Below are positions 35,470 to 47,035 of a stretch of DNA of 64,000 nucleotides, one piece after another. The translations under genes were made by a program, and so were the position numbers. This DNA comes from Litsea cubeba. Its lineage: Eukaryota; Streptophyta; Magnoliopsida; Laurales; Lauraceae. The stretch is from contig CM022945.1 of NCBI GenBank assembly GCA_012931725.1, positions 20,742,318-20,806,317 of the forward strand. The letters are read 5' to 3'. Position 1 is the stretch's first letter; each line of letters starts with the position of its first letter. The notes below the pieces were generated by a model, which saw only the letters and a program-made list of their open reading frames with translations, ran no database searches and was not told the DNA's origin.

Positions 35470-36550
35470 GCAAGAGGTTGTAAATGTGGTTGAGACCAGC
35501 ATGAGGTGGGGACGCATAGCCTGAGACCATCATAAGGCCGAACCTACGTGAAGCGCGTAGCTAGCACGAGGGCGACACCGGCATGAGGCTGACACCGTCA
35601 TGAGGACGAACCTGCGTGAAGCGCGTAGCTAGCACGAGGGCGACACCAGCATGAGGTGGGGGCACGTAGCCTGAGACCATCATGAGGCCTAACCTGCGTG
35701 AGGCGCGTGGCCAGCACGAGGGCGACACCAGCATGAGGCCGAGACCGTCATGAGGTCGAACCTGCGTGAAGCGCATAGCTAGCACGAGGGCGACACCAGC
35801 ATGAGGCCGAAATCATCATGCGGCCGAACCTGCGTGAAGCGTGTAGCTAGCACGAGGGCGACACCAGCATGAGGTGGGGGCGCGTAGCCTGAGACCATCA
35901 TGAGACCGAACCTGCGTGAAGCGCGTAGTTAGCATGAGGGCGACACCAGCATGAAGCCGAACCTGCGTGAAGCGCGTAGCTAGCACAAGGGCGACACCAG
36001 CATGAGGTAGGGGCGCGTAGCCTGAGACTATCATGAGGCCGAACCTGCGTGAAGCGCGTAGCTAGCACGAGGGCGACACCAGCATGAGGCCGAACCTATG
36101 TGACGCGCGTTGCTAGCACGATGGCGACACCAGCATGAGGCCGAGACCATCATGAGGCCGAACCAGCGTGAAGCACGTAGCTAGCTAGCACGAAGGCGAC
36201 ACCAGCATGAGGTGGGGGCGCGTAGCATGAGGCCAAACCTGCGTGAGGCAGCACGAGGGCGACACTAGCATGAGGCCTAGACCGTCATGAGGCCGAACCT
36301 GCGTGAAGCACATAGCTAGCACGAGGGCGACACCAGCATGAGATGGGAGCGCGTAGCCTGAGACCATCATGAGGCCGAACCTGCGTGAGGCGCGTGACAC
36401 CAGCATGAGGCCGAGACCGTCATGAGGTCGAATCTGCGTAAAGCGCATAGCTAGCACGAGGGCGACACCAGCATGAGGCCAAGACCGTCATGAGGCCGAA
36501 CATGCATAAAGCGCATATCTAGCACGAGGGCGACACCAGCATGAGGCTGA
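35470..36550. repeat. Minisatellite inside the LTR element
   Basis: Irregular tandem array of units built from GGCCGAACCTGCGTGAAGCG, CGTAGCTAGCACGAGGGCGA and CACCAGCATGAGG, with about a dozen higher-order copies and period switching between roughly 60 and 140 bp. It lies between the gag stop and the 3' LTR in element orientation. Short open frames over it encode a repeated peptide but have no consistent start or domain. Confidence 0.88.
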
Positions 36551-36567
36551 GATGCGACTCGGTGCTG

Positions 36568-37703
36568 CTATTGCTTGTGCCAGTACGAGTGCGAGATCTG
36601 GCGCGCGGCCGAGATGTAGGAGATGATCTGATGGCGGTAGAGGATCGTGCTATCAATGCTGACATTAGAGGACCGTGCCATAAAAAATGACAGTAAAGGG
36701 TCATGCGATCGAAGCCGACAGTAGAGGGTCGTGCCGCTAATGCTGACGGCGTCATCGAAGCTGACGGTGCCATCGAAGCTGACTGATGAACGGAGGCGCT
36801 CAGTTGCCCCCAAACTAGAGGAGACTTCTGTCAAACTGGAGACATTTACCGAGCCGGGGGTTTCTGCCGAGCTGGAGGAATCTGCCGAGCTGGGAATACC
36901 CGCCGAGCTGGAAATCTCTGTTGAGCTGGAAGCTATCTCGTTGTCTTCGTAGAGGTTGAAATGTTCTCGAGCTTGGGCTTCGTCTGCTTCTTGCTTGACA
37001 AATTGGTTTATCCTGGCCATGAGTGTTGTCGTAGTGACCACGGGGTGCAGAACCAAGTCACTCTGAAGCTCGTTGCCGAGCAGAAGAGCTTGCCGGAAGG
37101 ACAAGATCGCTATCGTGTCTGAGGCATTTTTGATTTGGCTGTAAACAGTCCAGAACCTCTTGGCGAATTGTATGATGTTCGCGGTCTGCTTCATTCTGAG
37201 GGCCATCAGGTCGGCGGCCGACCTGGGGACGACCCTATGAGCTTAGAACTTCGCCATGAAGGAATTCCGGAGCTGCTGCCAACTTCTAATTGATCCTTGC
37301 GGGAGTGCACAGAACCATCTTAGGGGAAGGTCCCCGAGACTGGAGGAGACAACTCTGCAATTCAGGTGGTCTGTGTCCCCCCACACCGACATCCTCTGAG
37401 TGAAGTGCCGGAGGTGTGCTGCTGGGTCTGAGGTCCCATCGTAAACGATGAACCTCTGGACGCTAAAATCTTCAAGAATGGGGAAGTTTCTGATCTCTGG
37501 AGAGAAGGGGGATGTGCCAAAATCGTCAGAGTACAGCCGAATTCGAGCGAAACCGAACATCTCCATGTTCTGCTGTACTGTTTGCTCGATGTGTCGATCA
37601 AGCCATTCTCTGAAGTCGTGGTTGTTACCCAAGCTTTCGCCATGAGCTCGATTGCTTCTGTTGTTCTTCAGGGTGCGCCTTTCAGAAGGCGGAGTCGAGG
37701 TCG
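36568..37703 (-). pseudogene. Retrotransposon Gag, interrupted by a stop
   Basis: The minus-strand frame contains a plant retrotransposon Gag core (FIVYDGTSDPAAHLRHF, LNCRVVSSSLGDLPLRWF, SWQQLRNSFMAKF). One in-frame TAA (37243-37245) follows FMAKF, and the same frame resumes downstream with conserved Gag text (MALRMKQ, FAKRFWTVYSQI) up to the stop at 36568. The C-terminal part (about 36700-36950) is Ser-rich low complexity. The 5' end of gag is cut off by the solo LTR at 37709-40793. A short N-terminal piece begins with an ATG at 40931, near the primer-binding site, and hits a stop at 40860. Confidence 0.85.
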
Positions 37704-40700
37704 ACCCGTGTAAGGTCTGTGACCTTACTGGGTCAGTTGGGCCCAATATCAGGCCCTGACCCGTTTTATTTGTTATTATTATAATTAATTGTATTTTAGA
37801 TAATTAAGTAGGTTTAGATCATTAGTGAGTTTCTTTTAGCATTAGAATAGTGTGTGCGAAGTTTAGTTCGATTCCGAGTTCGTTTGATCTTAGCAGGGGG
37901 TAGTTTGCAATTTAGGGAAAATTGAGTATTTTTCGAAATATTCCAAACGCCGTGATTTTTGGATTCGTTGGAAAGGTTTCGTTGCGATGATCATTTTTGT
38001 CTCTTGACTCGTTACGATCGGACGATCAGAAACCCTTCAAGTGGTCCATGTTTCACCGGACCCACTAAATGAGCAAATTAGTCTCTTCTTCTTCTCTTCT
38101 TCTTAAACAGGGATTAGCCCTAATCCTATTCGTTACCTCTGCAACTGAATGATAGCAGCAACCCTTTTCTTCTTCCTTTTCCTTTCTCAAGCCAGGACTC
38201 TAGCCCGTAGAGATCAGTTCCGCGATCCGATCCGCTAGACTTCTTCCTCTCGATCTTCTCTTTCTTCCGGTACCAAATTGGCAAGACTTCTCGCAATCTC
38301 ATATTTTCACTTTATCATTTCTTTGGTTAGATTAGGCCTGATCTTAATTCTTTTCCTTCATTTCTTCTTCTTGGCTTCTTAAATTTCATTTTACTGGGTT
38401 AGATCGTGGATTTTGGGATAAAAAGGCTTCTCCTCAAGTTTTGCCCAATTCCAATCTTCTTCTTGGTTGAGGCAAGTAGATATGCATTTCATAATATTTA
38501 TGTCTATATTGTTTCATTGATTAATGATATATATTCATGATAGATTTCCCCTTTAATTCCAAGCCTGTTGTGATTTTAATTGGAAAATATATGTTAGGTT
38601 AGATCTTGGAAAATGGATCAATTGATGATAATAGGTTGCTAGAATTGTTTATGGAATGGAATGGATGGTTGTGGAGAGCAGGAGGCTCTATTTTATGTAG
38701 GATACGGCCTCTGGAAAGGCTTGGAAATGAAGGAAAATGAAATGGGAAAGAAAGAGTTCAGAAATGGCCTGAATCCGTACGCGTTTCGTACTGTCGGTTC
38801 AGTGTCGGTCAACCGACAACATGGTGTCGGTCAGCCGAGCCTCGTGTCGGTCAGAAAACTAAAGAGCCACATTTTGGCCTTTTGAACGTCGGTCAGCCGA
38901 CAACCTACACATCGGTCAACTGACAACCATTATGTCGGTCGGCCGACACTGTTCTCGGTTCCAAAATCAGAGAGCAATATGAACGTCGGTCAGGTCGTCG
39001 GTTCGGAGTCGGTCAGCCGACACTCATTCTGTCGGTCAGCCGAGGGACATGTAAATGGTTCATTTTAGAACGTCCATAACTTTTAATCCGCCTGTTGGAT
39101 TTCTACGTATAATATACCGTTGGAAAGCCATTGAGACGTAGAATCCAATGGTTTTCATTTCATAACGATCGGAGGTTGGAAAGTGATGGAAATGCTTGGA
39201 TTAATAATCCTATTCAATTTTATTGGAAATATAGACTGTTAACCTAGGATTGTGACTTAGATATTGGAAACCCCCAATCTACTATCACATGACCATAAAA
39301 TGAGATTAAAATCAAAACACGTGGTTTGATGTGATTTCGATGGGTTGTCTAGGTATTACGCATGGTCTAACCGAATGCGTATGAAGTTGTCTCAATAGAT
39401 GCTTAACATGATTGTACACCAAGAGATTTCCCTAAAAGTATCATTGATTCAATTTCCACATGTACTCTGATAGGACATGTCGGATACATGGATGACACCA
39501 CTTGCCTAGGATTGGATTGTAACATCTCCTTGATTTATGATTTGTATCCGTTGATATTATTCCTTGTACACTCTCTTGGCATAAAACACTTAATCAATTA
39601 TTAAACATAAATTCTTATAGAATTTAGGACTTGGACCTGACTTAGAGTGTACTTAGGAACCTGTGTCATGTATTGATAAACATAACTGGCTAGCAATGAA
39701 AGGGGATAATCATGTGGTTTGCTTGTTTTGTATTATTTTGGAAGTGATAATCCTTATGATCTTATATTGTACATGAAAATAGCCAGACTTGCTTGTCTTG
39801 TTGTCCTTGTGTCAGAACCACTCTATTATTATTTGCATATCATGGCCATCTGCAATTTGAGATTTTAATGACGAACCGGTTACTCGGTTGTCGGGGTGGA
39901 CAGTTGGCGTAGGACGGCATCCATGGCGTTGAATAGCTGGGAGCGGGTTAGGACCGTGCTGCTATTCTCAGGACCGCTAGGATCCTACTGGAGCCGGACT
40001 TTGGTATCAGTAGTCCGAAGTGGATTGTTACTGGTACCTCGGGAGGTGGCTTTGGACATCCTCGGACTCTCCCTCTTGTTCTTGTTTTACATTGCATGAA
40101 TAATGGTTATTGTTAGATGATTGCTATGATTCCTGTTATTATTTCTATGGAATATTAATCTCGCTTTATGCCTAGTTTCACTTACCTTGTATTCATATGA
40201 TCATGTACTTGTCATTACTCTACACTTGATGCATGTCATGTTTATTATGCTTTACTTATCTATTGCTCAACATGTCGTTGACTTTGTTCCTTGGTGTGCA
40301 GACACATCAGGTGACTTCTATTATGAGGAGCAGGTCGGTGAGGAGATCCTAGAGGATCTCCAACCAGCAGAGGAGGCACGAGAGTGGCGTGCCAATGACG
40401 TAGAGTATCGTCATCATACCCGGCACGAGAGGGATACATTGAGATTTATTAGATACATTCTTTTATTCATTTATTCATTAACTTATGTTCTTTTTATTGG
40501 CCTTGTTTATTGGGATGACCAATGTAATAAATTAACTTAACTCTTAGTTCTTATTTATTCTTTCTTGCAACTTTAAATTTAATGAGAATTATGATTCACT
40601 GTTGATGTTCCATATGCTAGAGTTCTATGAACTTAATAATTATTGTATTACATGAGGATTGAAATGTATTATCCTCACAGCGGACTTACGATCCGTGGGC

Positions 40701-40798
40701 CCAAAGGACAAAAATTTTAATTAGTCCTAAATTTCACTCTCCGGATCCGGTTTATTCATTAATCGGGTTTGGGGGACGTGACAACCCCTTAGAGGATG
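37704..40798 (+). mobile_element. Nested solo LTR (~3.1 kb, Ty3/gypsy-like), ACCCG/ACCCC TSD
   Basis: The insertion is 37709-40793. It starts TGTAAGGTCTGTGACC and ends GGGGGACGTGACA, the TG...CA form of an LTR, flanked by ACCCG (37704-37708) and ACCCC (40794-40798), a 5-bp duplication with one mismatch. The ending resembles long LTRs of Tekay/Del-type chromoviruses as I recall them. No primer-binding site, purine tract or coding domain is present, so it is a recombined solo LTR. It splits gag of the host element. Interior frames such as 40187-40540 have no recognisable domain. Confidence 0.65.
38790..39060. repeat. Cluster of GTCGGTCAGCCGAC palindromic motifs
   Basis: The near-palindrome GTCGGTCAGCCGAC and variants (GTCGGTCAACCGAC, GTCGGTCGGCCGAC) occur about eight times at irregular spacing within the solo LTR. 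Each can form a short hairpin or bind a dimeric factor. No coding role. Confidence 0.8.
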
Positions 40799-40981
40799 AA
40801 CCCGATTGAGTATCCTGCTGTTGGACGCTCGCTGGAACAGATCTTACTCCGAACCTTTCCTAGCGGGGGATCGTCGGCAACTGTGTTGACAATGTCAATG
40901 GTTCCTTTCCCTTTCTGGTTCTTCGAGGCATGGTGTTAGGAAAGATGGCTTTTTGCACAATTTCCCATAGACGGCGCCAAT

Positions 40982-41863
40982 TGTAAGTGCATAAAATGTC
41001 ACTCACAAAGAGAGGGTGTGTGTGGAGACGAGGCTCTTGAGAAGAACACCGCTGCCTGCCTGAAACCTGAGAATGGGGAGAAGAATAGTAGGTCAGAGAA
41101 CCCTTACTGTGGGCAGCGCAGGGCTCTTCGATGCCTAAGTCAGTGTAAGAACTAAGCAAATGATGGAGATTTTTGGGGAAGAAGATGGGCGTACCAGAGT
41201 AGTGTTTTTTCTCCATTTTTTCTGAAGCTGTAGCTGTGTTTATATAGAAGAAGAGAGGAGGCAGGGGGTGGTTAGCTGTCCCATCATAGCTCACTCTACT
41301 CTAATAGCTATCACATCGTAACTTGTCTTGTCCCATCTAGCCATATCCTGGCGCCTTGGGAGCTATGGACGACGATCTGTCAGGAGATATAGGCGATGCC
41401 CTTGTCTTGTCGTACGTCCCGGGACGTGGTGGAGTCTTCGTAGAGGTACAGTTGTCAGTCCCCGCCTTGGCTAGCTCTGGCGCTATGACCGAAGTGTCTG
41501 ACCGAGGTCGGGGCATGTTTGCCGAGGTCGGTTGGAGATCTAGCAGGAGTGCCGAGGTGTGTGACCGAGGTCGAGGTGAAGAAGACCGAGCTGGGGGCTG
41601 GAAGCTGCCGAGCTCGAGGACCTTGCCGAGATGGACAAGGCCGTGACCAGGCGTTGCTGCCGTGATGGAGCTAGGGTCTCAGCTTTGCTGTCAAGGTGGA
41701 GCTCTGACTGAGCTGGAGCATATGAGCTTATGGCCGAAATGGGAGCACTTGGCCAGGCTGGGGGAAGCCGAAACCGTGTCCTGCCGAGATGGAGGAACTG
41801 GTGCGGAATTCCCGGATGGAGTATCTGACCGGGATTATGGCGAGTGGGAAATATCCCCATACA
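40982..41863 (-). repeat. LTR (5' LTR of the gag-only element)
   Basis: 882 bp, direct repeat of 34231-35105 with scattered substitutions and small indels. It is followed on the plus strand by CAGGT, matching the left target duplication. Confidence 0.88.
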
Positions 41864-41944
41864 CAGGTGTTTCGCGTTTGTCAGTTTCCCTAGCTTCATC
41901 ATAAGAAACGAACACAAAACAAAGAGGAAGTAGGCAGGGAGATG

Positions 41945-42080
41945 AAAAAACCGATCGCTCCCATCAGACAGTGCCTCTTGAAGTTACAGAACCAAAAACC
42001 CTGGCCTGAAAAACAAATCGCTCCCATCAGACACGTGCCTTTTGAAGCTACAAAACCAAAGTCCCTAGCCTGAAAAACAA
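41945..42080. repeat. ~60-bp tandem duplication
   Basis: The block TCGCTCCCATCAGACA...GCCTGAAAAACAAA occurs twice in tandem (about 41955 and 42009) with scattered mismatches. The right flank of the LTR element, noncoding. Confidence 0.7.
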
Positions 42081-42316
42081 ATTTTACAAATAATCGTACC
42101 TGGTTTCTTATGATGAAGCTAGGGAAAGGGAATGGACGACCCGACTGCTCCATTCCTCTGTAGTGTCATCTGTGCTCATGTAAGAGAGAGAAATCAGAGA
42201 AGGATTTCCACTTCCCAAAACTAGCTTTTAATTTCAGTTCTTCAAAGAGGATTTCATTCATGACTGTGGATAGAGTAGTTGAGGTTGCGGTTTCAAAGTA
42301 GCGCTTTCACCGTGTC

Positions 42317-42630
42317 ATGTTTGGCAGTTTACTAGTTTAATAAAAGTTAAGTAAATTCTTTATTTTTTCAAACAAGGGGTCACATCAAAATTATACTTTT
42401 TCAAAAATCCCTCATTCTCTTTCAAAAACAAGTAAAAAAGCAACCTCCTTTTTCTATTAAAAGAAAGAAAGAAAAAAATTAAAAACTCTACTTTTATAGA
42501 CAAAAAGTCAAAAAGATTCCATACCAAACAACTAAAAATAAAATACCATAATAACTCATTTATATTTTATTTTCTTTTAATTTGATGCTTTATTTTATCT
42601 TTATTTTATGATAAAATTACCAAACGGGGC
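42317..42630 (-). mobile_element. AT-rich MITE, family copy 1
   Basis: The ends ATGTTTGGCAGTTTAC and (inverse) CCCGTTTGGTAATTTTA form short TIRs. Read on the minus strand it shares GCATCAAATTAA, TTTTTAGTTGTTTGGTATG and TTTTTGACTTTTT with the copy at 47036-47340, and the TGACTTTTT and TATTTTATTTTTAGT words with 63444-63734. No coding capacity; TSD not resolved. Confidence 0.6.
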
Positions 42631-45612
42631 TACTTGTACAAGCGAAAAAGCTTGACTTATCCTATAGGTGGGAAAGGTCGTGGGAGAATAAGGGCATCTT
42701 CGGCAACCCTATGTAGAGGGGATTCCTCGCGATTTTCCACGATCAAGTGGAATATCCACGTTTGGCTACTCCTGGAAAATGGCAGGGAGGAGTCTCTTGT
42801 TCTTTATTTTAGAATATTTCCATGGTCGGACCATCCCCATTTGATTTGGACAATGCATGCGATGGAGGAATTGCGGATGAACGGTAACCATGGCGTAAAA
42901 GTATGCGGTGCTGGTTATGTGTTTGGAAACCTAATTTTAGGCCCCATAATTAAGATCCGAACCATTAATCGTGTTTAAAAAGGCCCAAAACAGCTCTACG
43001 ACCAAATATCAACCTTAAATCTTTATTATATTTTGAGATATTTGTAAAATACTCCAGACCATTGGATCTCAATTTCTCCATATCGGTGGTCCTCTTTTTC
43101 AAAATCCAAGCCCTTAGATCTTTTTAGAATGCCTAAAATGTATATGGGGTCAAGTTTGGATGCATGATTTATCATGGATCATGAGAAAATTAGCAAAGAC
43201 AGATTAGTTGTTGAACATACTTTCGAATAACAAAATAGAGAAGCGTTTTACTATCACATAACAACAAACAGAAAAGATGATAACACAGAGGTTGCAGTTT
43301 TTGCTTTTGAACCCTAATTGTTAGGTCCCACACTCAAGATCTGAACTTGTAATCATGATTAGAAGGTAAGAAAAATGGCTACTAAGTCAAAATTCAGCCG
43401 TTGATCCTTTATGGGTCTTGAGATATTTATTAATAATTTTAATCCCTAAAATATTAAATTTTTTATTCATGTAGGCCCCATTTATAAGATCCAAACCGTT
43501 CGGATTTTCTAAAAATCCAAGGACACCTACAGGTGAAGGCTTTATTGTTCATGGGTTTTTAGAAAATTGTAAAATATCATGAACCATTGGATCACATTAT
43601 CCATACATGGTAGGAATCCTTTATCTTTACCAAACTTGGAACCCACTTCACAAATTTTCTTTGAGGATGCGTTGGATGTTGGAAAACAAGGAAATCATTT
43701 AAATAGAGGATTCCGCTCTTTTTACCTTACTTACCCAATAGTTCTATAGATAGAGAGAGACTATAAAAAAATAGAGCATTTTGACTACAAAGAGTTCGAG
43801 CATCCTTAGAATAAAAAGAGAGAGACTCTAGATAGAGCATTTTTCCGTGTGGCACAGGCCTCATTAAACCAGCAACTGAAATCAAAGAACAGCTAACGGA
43901 GCAGAGCCTCTAAAGTAAGACAGGCCTATGAGGCCGGGCCCTTGCACGTTTTTTTTTAATATACATAACACAACAGTGTCACTTGGCTCACCTAATTAAG
44001 TCCACTGAACCTTTATTTATATAAAGACTTTTGGAACAACCTATAACTTTTTTGACTAAAATTATAACTGAAGGTTATGATTGCGGACTCACGCTGTCTC
44101 CGGAGGCCATTTGTCCAGACAAGAGCCTAATTTATTAGTGTATTGCGAAATTAAGAACTTCATATGTAGCGAAATAGTTGGTTCTCAAAGAGATCAGACA
44201 CCTTGATAGAAAAAAAATAAATAAGTAGATACTTCTTAAAGGCTTCAAATATATTAAAGTAGTGTATTATGTCATTTGAGTGATATCAACCCTTTGAGTG
44301 AAGACTGACATGATTAAAACTCTAATTAATGGTTTTAGATTTATAATCTATGCACAATGGGGGTAACATTTTGGAAATTTAGATGCCCATTAGATGAGCA
44401 CTTTCGTCCCTTATAATTTTTATCAAAGGTCAGATTGGACAAATACAATTTAGCTGCATCTTTTCTCACATGTCTAATCTAATTGCCAATGTTGTAATTG
44501 TTGACTTGAGATTTGGAGTGTATAGTGTATACATATTTGTAGCGGGGGAATTAAATTAATGGATTGCATCCTTGCTGTGTAATCTCCATAAACAAATAAA
44601 CTTGATATTATTAGAATATGATTAATGCCAAATATTCAAAAAGTGTCCAAATAAAAAACTGACCGTTGCTGCAAATCTTGCTGAGTAAAAGGAAAACTAA
44701 TCAAGGCTTTCAATCAAACGTGCACAAGCACGTCATCAACGATCAAGGCTGATGTTCTAGGCTCGCTCATTTATCTCCACTGTTGGCATCCAAACGGGAT
44801 GCAAGTTGTCCATATCAAATGCACGCAAAAGAGGCCAAGCAACTAATACAGCTTCCCTCAATTTGAATTTGACCATATGCCAACACACTTATGGTGGTGG
44901 GGTTGGCACTTTAGACCCAACACACATATGCAAAGATAGATTCATACTCCTCACGTCCTCAATTGGAAGTATCACTTTTTAAATCTAAGAGTAAAAAAAA
45001 AAAAATCACCACCACCTTAACGATGTGAATGATCCATAATTTATCAAATACGTATGTAATACTGAAATTTAGCAATTATGTATGTGTAGTTATTTTCAGC
45101 GAGTTAGTACTGGTGGGTGAAGACGTAATGACCAAACTTGAAGAAAAAAAAAATCTTCACAGACGAAGAGGCAAATTTTCTCTATCTAGAAAGTGAATCC
45201 AGCCCCAGGTTACAATCGATTCATATAAGGTCTGAAAAAGAAATTCCTATAAAAATAAATAAATAATGAACAATATGTCAATCTGATAATTTTCTATAGC
45301 CTGCATCATACAATTACGTGAAACCTGGCCTCTTCGAGATTGGATTGTGCTGACAAGAAAAGAACAACGTCACAATCATATGTAGGCCCCACCATAAGCC
45401 TGATGTAACCCCAAATAAGGTCTAAATTGCAACCATTTCCATGTTTTCCGATTAACCAAGACAATACGGACAAGGAAATCTAAAAATCCAGCTCAGAAAC
45501 ACTGAAAATCTCCGTTAAAACTTCCCTCCCAGCTCTTACCTTCCAAGACCAAGCCCTCCTTCTTTCCCTCCTCTCTAAAAATTCAATCTTTCCAACCTAA
45601 CTCCACTTCCCC
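42631..45612. other. Spacer upstream of the orphan gene
   Basis: About 3 kb of AT-rich noncoding DNA. No gene is supported on either strand. Confidence 0.4.
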
Positions 45613-45616
45613 ATCA

Positions 45617-45657
45617 TATAAAACCCCCTTCCTCCACTTCCATAGGGTTTTAGGGTT
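45617..45657 (+). promoter_or_regulatory. TATA box and telo-box of the orphan gene
   Basis: TATAAAA at 45617-45623 lies 77 bp upstream of the ATG. A tandem telo-box TAGGGTTTTAGGGTT follows at 45643-45657, near the expected transcription start. Confidence 0.6.
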
Positions 45658-45699
45658 CTTCTTGTCCTCCTTCAATAGATTCAAAACCCTTTGGCAAAG

Positions 45700-46782
45700 A
45701 TGAAAGCTTCTTTGAAGTTCCGCGAAGATCAGAAGCCTCTGGTAAGAGCCAAAATCCCTCTCAGCATCCTAGGGTTTCCGTTCCTCTCTGGAGTTTCCGC
45801 AGGCGATTCCAAGGAGCTATGCTTGAATCTCAGCACCTTCTTCGAATCCGGTCCTTCGCTCAAAATCGGTTATCGGCCTAACGATTCCTGGAATCCTCTC
45901 AGCCTTGTCGTTAAAACCGGAATCGGATCATTTGGATCGCCGATTTCAGCTCCCTTGGCCATGAGCGCCGAATTCAATCTCCTCGCCCGCGGAAACCCTA
46001 CCTTCTTCCTCCACTTCAAGCCTCAGATCGGCGATTTCTCTATTAAGAAGACGGCCGGATCGACGATCGCGCTGCCGGCCGAACCAGCGGGTTTTGGCCT
46101 CGGAGCTAAAGCGGTGGAGAAAGATCCGGAAGTGGATGTGGAAGGATCGGTATACGGCGGCGAGACACCGATTGGAAACGGAGATTTCCGGCCGGGTACG
46201 GCGATCTTCTCAGGGAAGAAGATGAACGGGTTCCTGACGGATTTCCGATCCGGCGGCGTGATCGACGGCCTTCTCTCCGGCACGGAGGTGAGAGCGACAA
46301 CCGTCTTGCCTTTGCGCAACAACGCCGTGCTGAAACTCCGATGGGGCGTTAGATCCCCGCCGGAGTTCGGCAATGATGGGAGCCGGTTCCATCCGACGGC
46401 TCAGATATCCCTTCGGAAGATACCGCTGCTCGTGATGAGCAAAATCTCCATCGAACACGTGGCGAAGCAGGGGAAGGTAGACGATGCCAGCCGTACGCCT
46501 GGCGGTCCGTTTCTGTCCAGAAATGCTGACGTGGCGGAGGCGTGCTATTCGGTCAGACGCCAGCTCGAGGATTTGCAGGCGGATAACGGGCTACTGAGAA
46601 AGGCCGTCGATGATCTCAGGTCGGAAATCGGCACCGGGAAATCTACTCCGGTCGCTGCTCGTCAGAATTCCGGCAAACCTGACAAGGCTTTGAGAGGCGG
46701 TGATAGGAGTGGAAAGTCACAGGAACTCGGTGGACTAGCCGGTAAGGTTACCGAGGATAACGTGGAGGCGGCGGAGCTCTAA
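45700..46782 (+). CDS. Plant-specific protein of unknown function (intronless, 360 aa)
   Basis: A single exon of 361 codons starting MKASLKFRED. I chose this ATG over the in-frame TTG nine bases upstream because it lies in a normal 5' UTR context after the TATA box. The coding sequence is GC-rich against AT-rich flanks. The N-terminal ~110 residues (LSILGFPFLSGVSAGDSKE, FFESGPSLKIGYRPNDSWNP, HFKPQIGDFSIKK) resemble a conserved land-plant family with no assigned biochemical role, as far as I know. Alternating hydrophobic/polar strands there look beta-rich. Residues about 280-315 (ACYSVRRQLEDLQADNGLLR) form a likely coiled coil, and the C-terminal tail is charged and disordered. No signal peptide or membrane helix is evident. 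Function unknown. Confidence 0.9.
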   Translation: MKASLKFREDQKPLVRAKIPLSILGFPFLSGVSAGDSKELCLNLSTFFESGPSLKIGYRPNDSWNPLSLVVKTGIGSFGSPISAPLAMSAEFNLLARGNPTFFLHFKPQIGDFSIKKTAGSTIALPAEPAGFGLGAKAVEKDPEVDVEGSVYGGETPIGNGDFRPGTAIFSGKKMNGFLTDFRSGGVIDGLLSGTEVRATTVLPLRNNAVLKLRWGVRSPPEFGNDGSRFHPTAQISLRKIPLLVMSKISIEHVAKQGKVDDASRTPGGPFLSRNADVAEACYSVRRQLEDLQADNGLLRKAVDDLRSEIGTGKSTPVAARQNSGKPDKALRGGDRSGKSQELGGLAGKVTEDNVEAAEL

Positions 46783-47035
46783 AGTAGGCTTGTGTAATGG
46801 GAGGTAATGCTGCCGGAATCTGACATCTCCGGCGGGCTCTTAGTACTTTACATGTGGATTTTGACGTTTATTATATCGTGTTATGTCTATAATAGTGTAA
46901 TCGGGATTGGTTTTTGTCTAGGGTTCATTTGTTTATTTATAATGATGGTTTGGTTATTTTAATGGGTAATTTGACTTTTGTCTCTTGTAGATGTGTTTAA
47001 TATTTTATTTATTTTATTTTTTATTTCCATCCGGG

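Larger units (their letters stand above)
34226..41868 (-). mobile_element. Gag-only LTR retrotransposon (TR-GAG-like), minus orientation, with nested solo LTR
   Basis: Two direct LTRs (34231-35105 and 40982-41863) end TG...CA, and 5-bp target duplications CAGGT flank the whole (34226-34230 and 41864-41868). Read on the minus strand, ATTGGCGCCGTCTATGGGAA follows the right LTR directly as a primer-binding site of the TGGCGCC type common in Ty3/gypsy elements. A GGTGGGGGGC purine tract precedes the left LTR. The interior encodes Gag-like protein only: no protease, reverse transcriptase or integrase is visible. Without the nested 3.1-kb insertion the element would be about 4.5 kb. It is therefore non-autonomous and gag-bearing, as in the TR-GAG class. 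Gag is broken by a stop and by the nested insertion. Confidence 0.88.

Noticed and set aside
35489..36550. CRISPR-like repetitive array
   Set aside because: Units vary in length, have no uniform spacers, and lie inside a plant LTR element.
40187..40540. 117-residue plus-strand open frame
   Set aside because: Inside the solo LTR, with no recognisable domain.
45691..45699. Upstream in-frame TTG as start of the orphan gene
   Set aside because: Non-AUG; the ATG at 45700 gives the plausible N-terminus MKASLKF.
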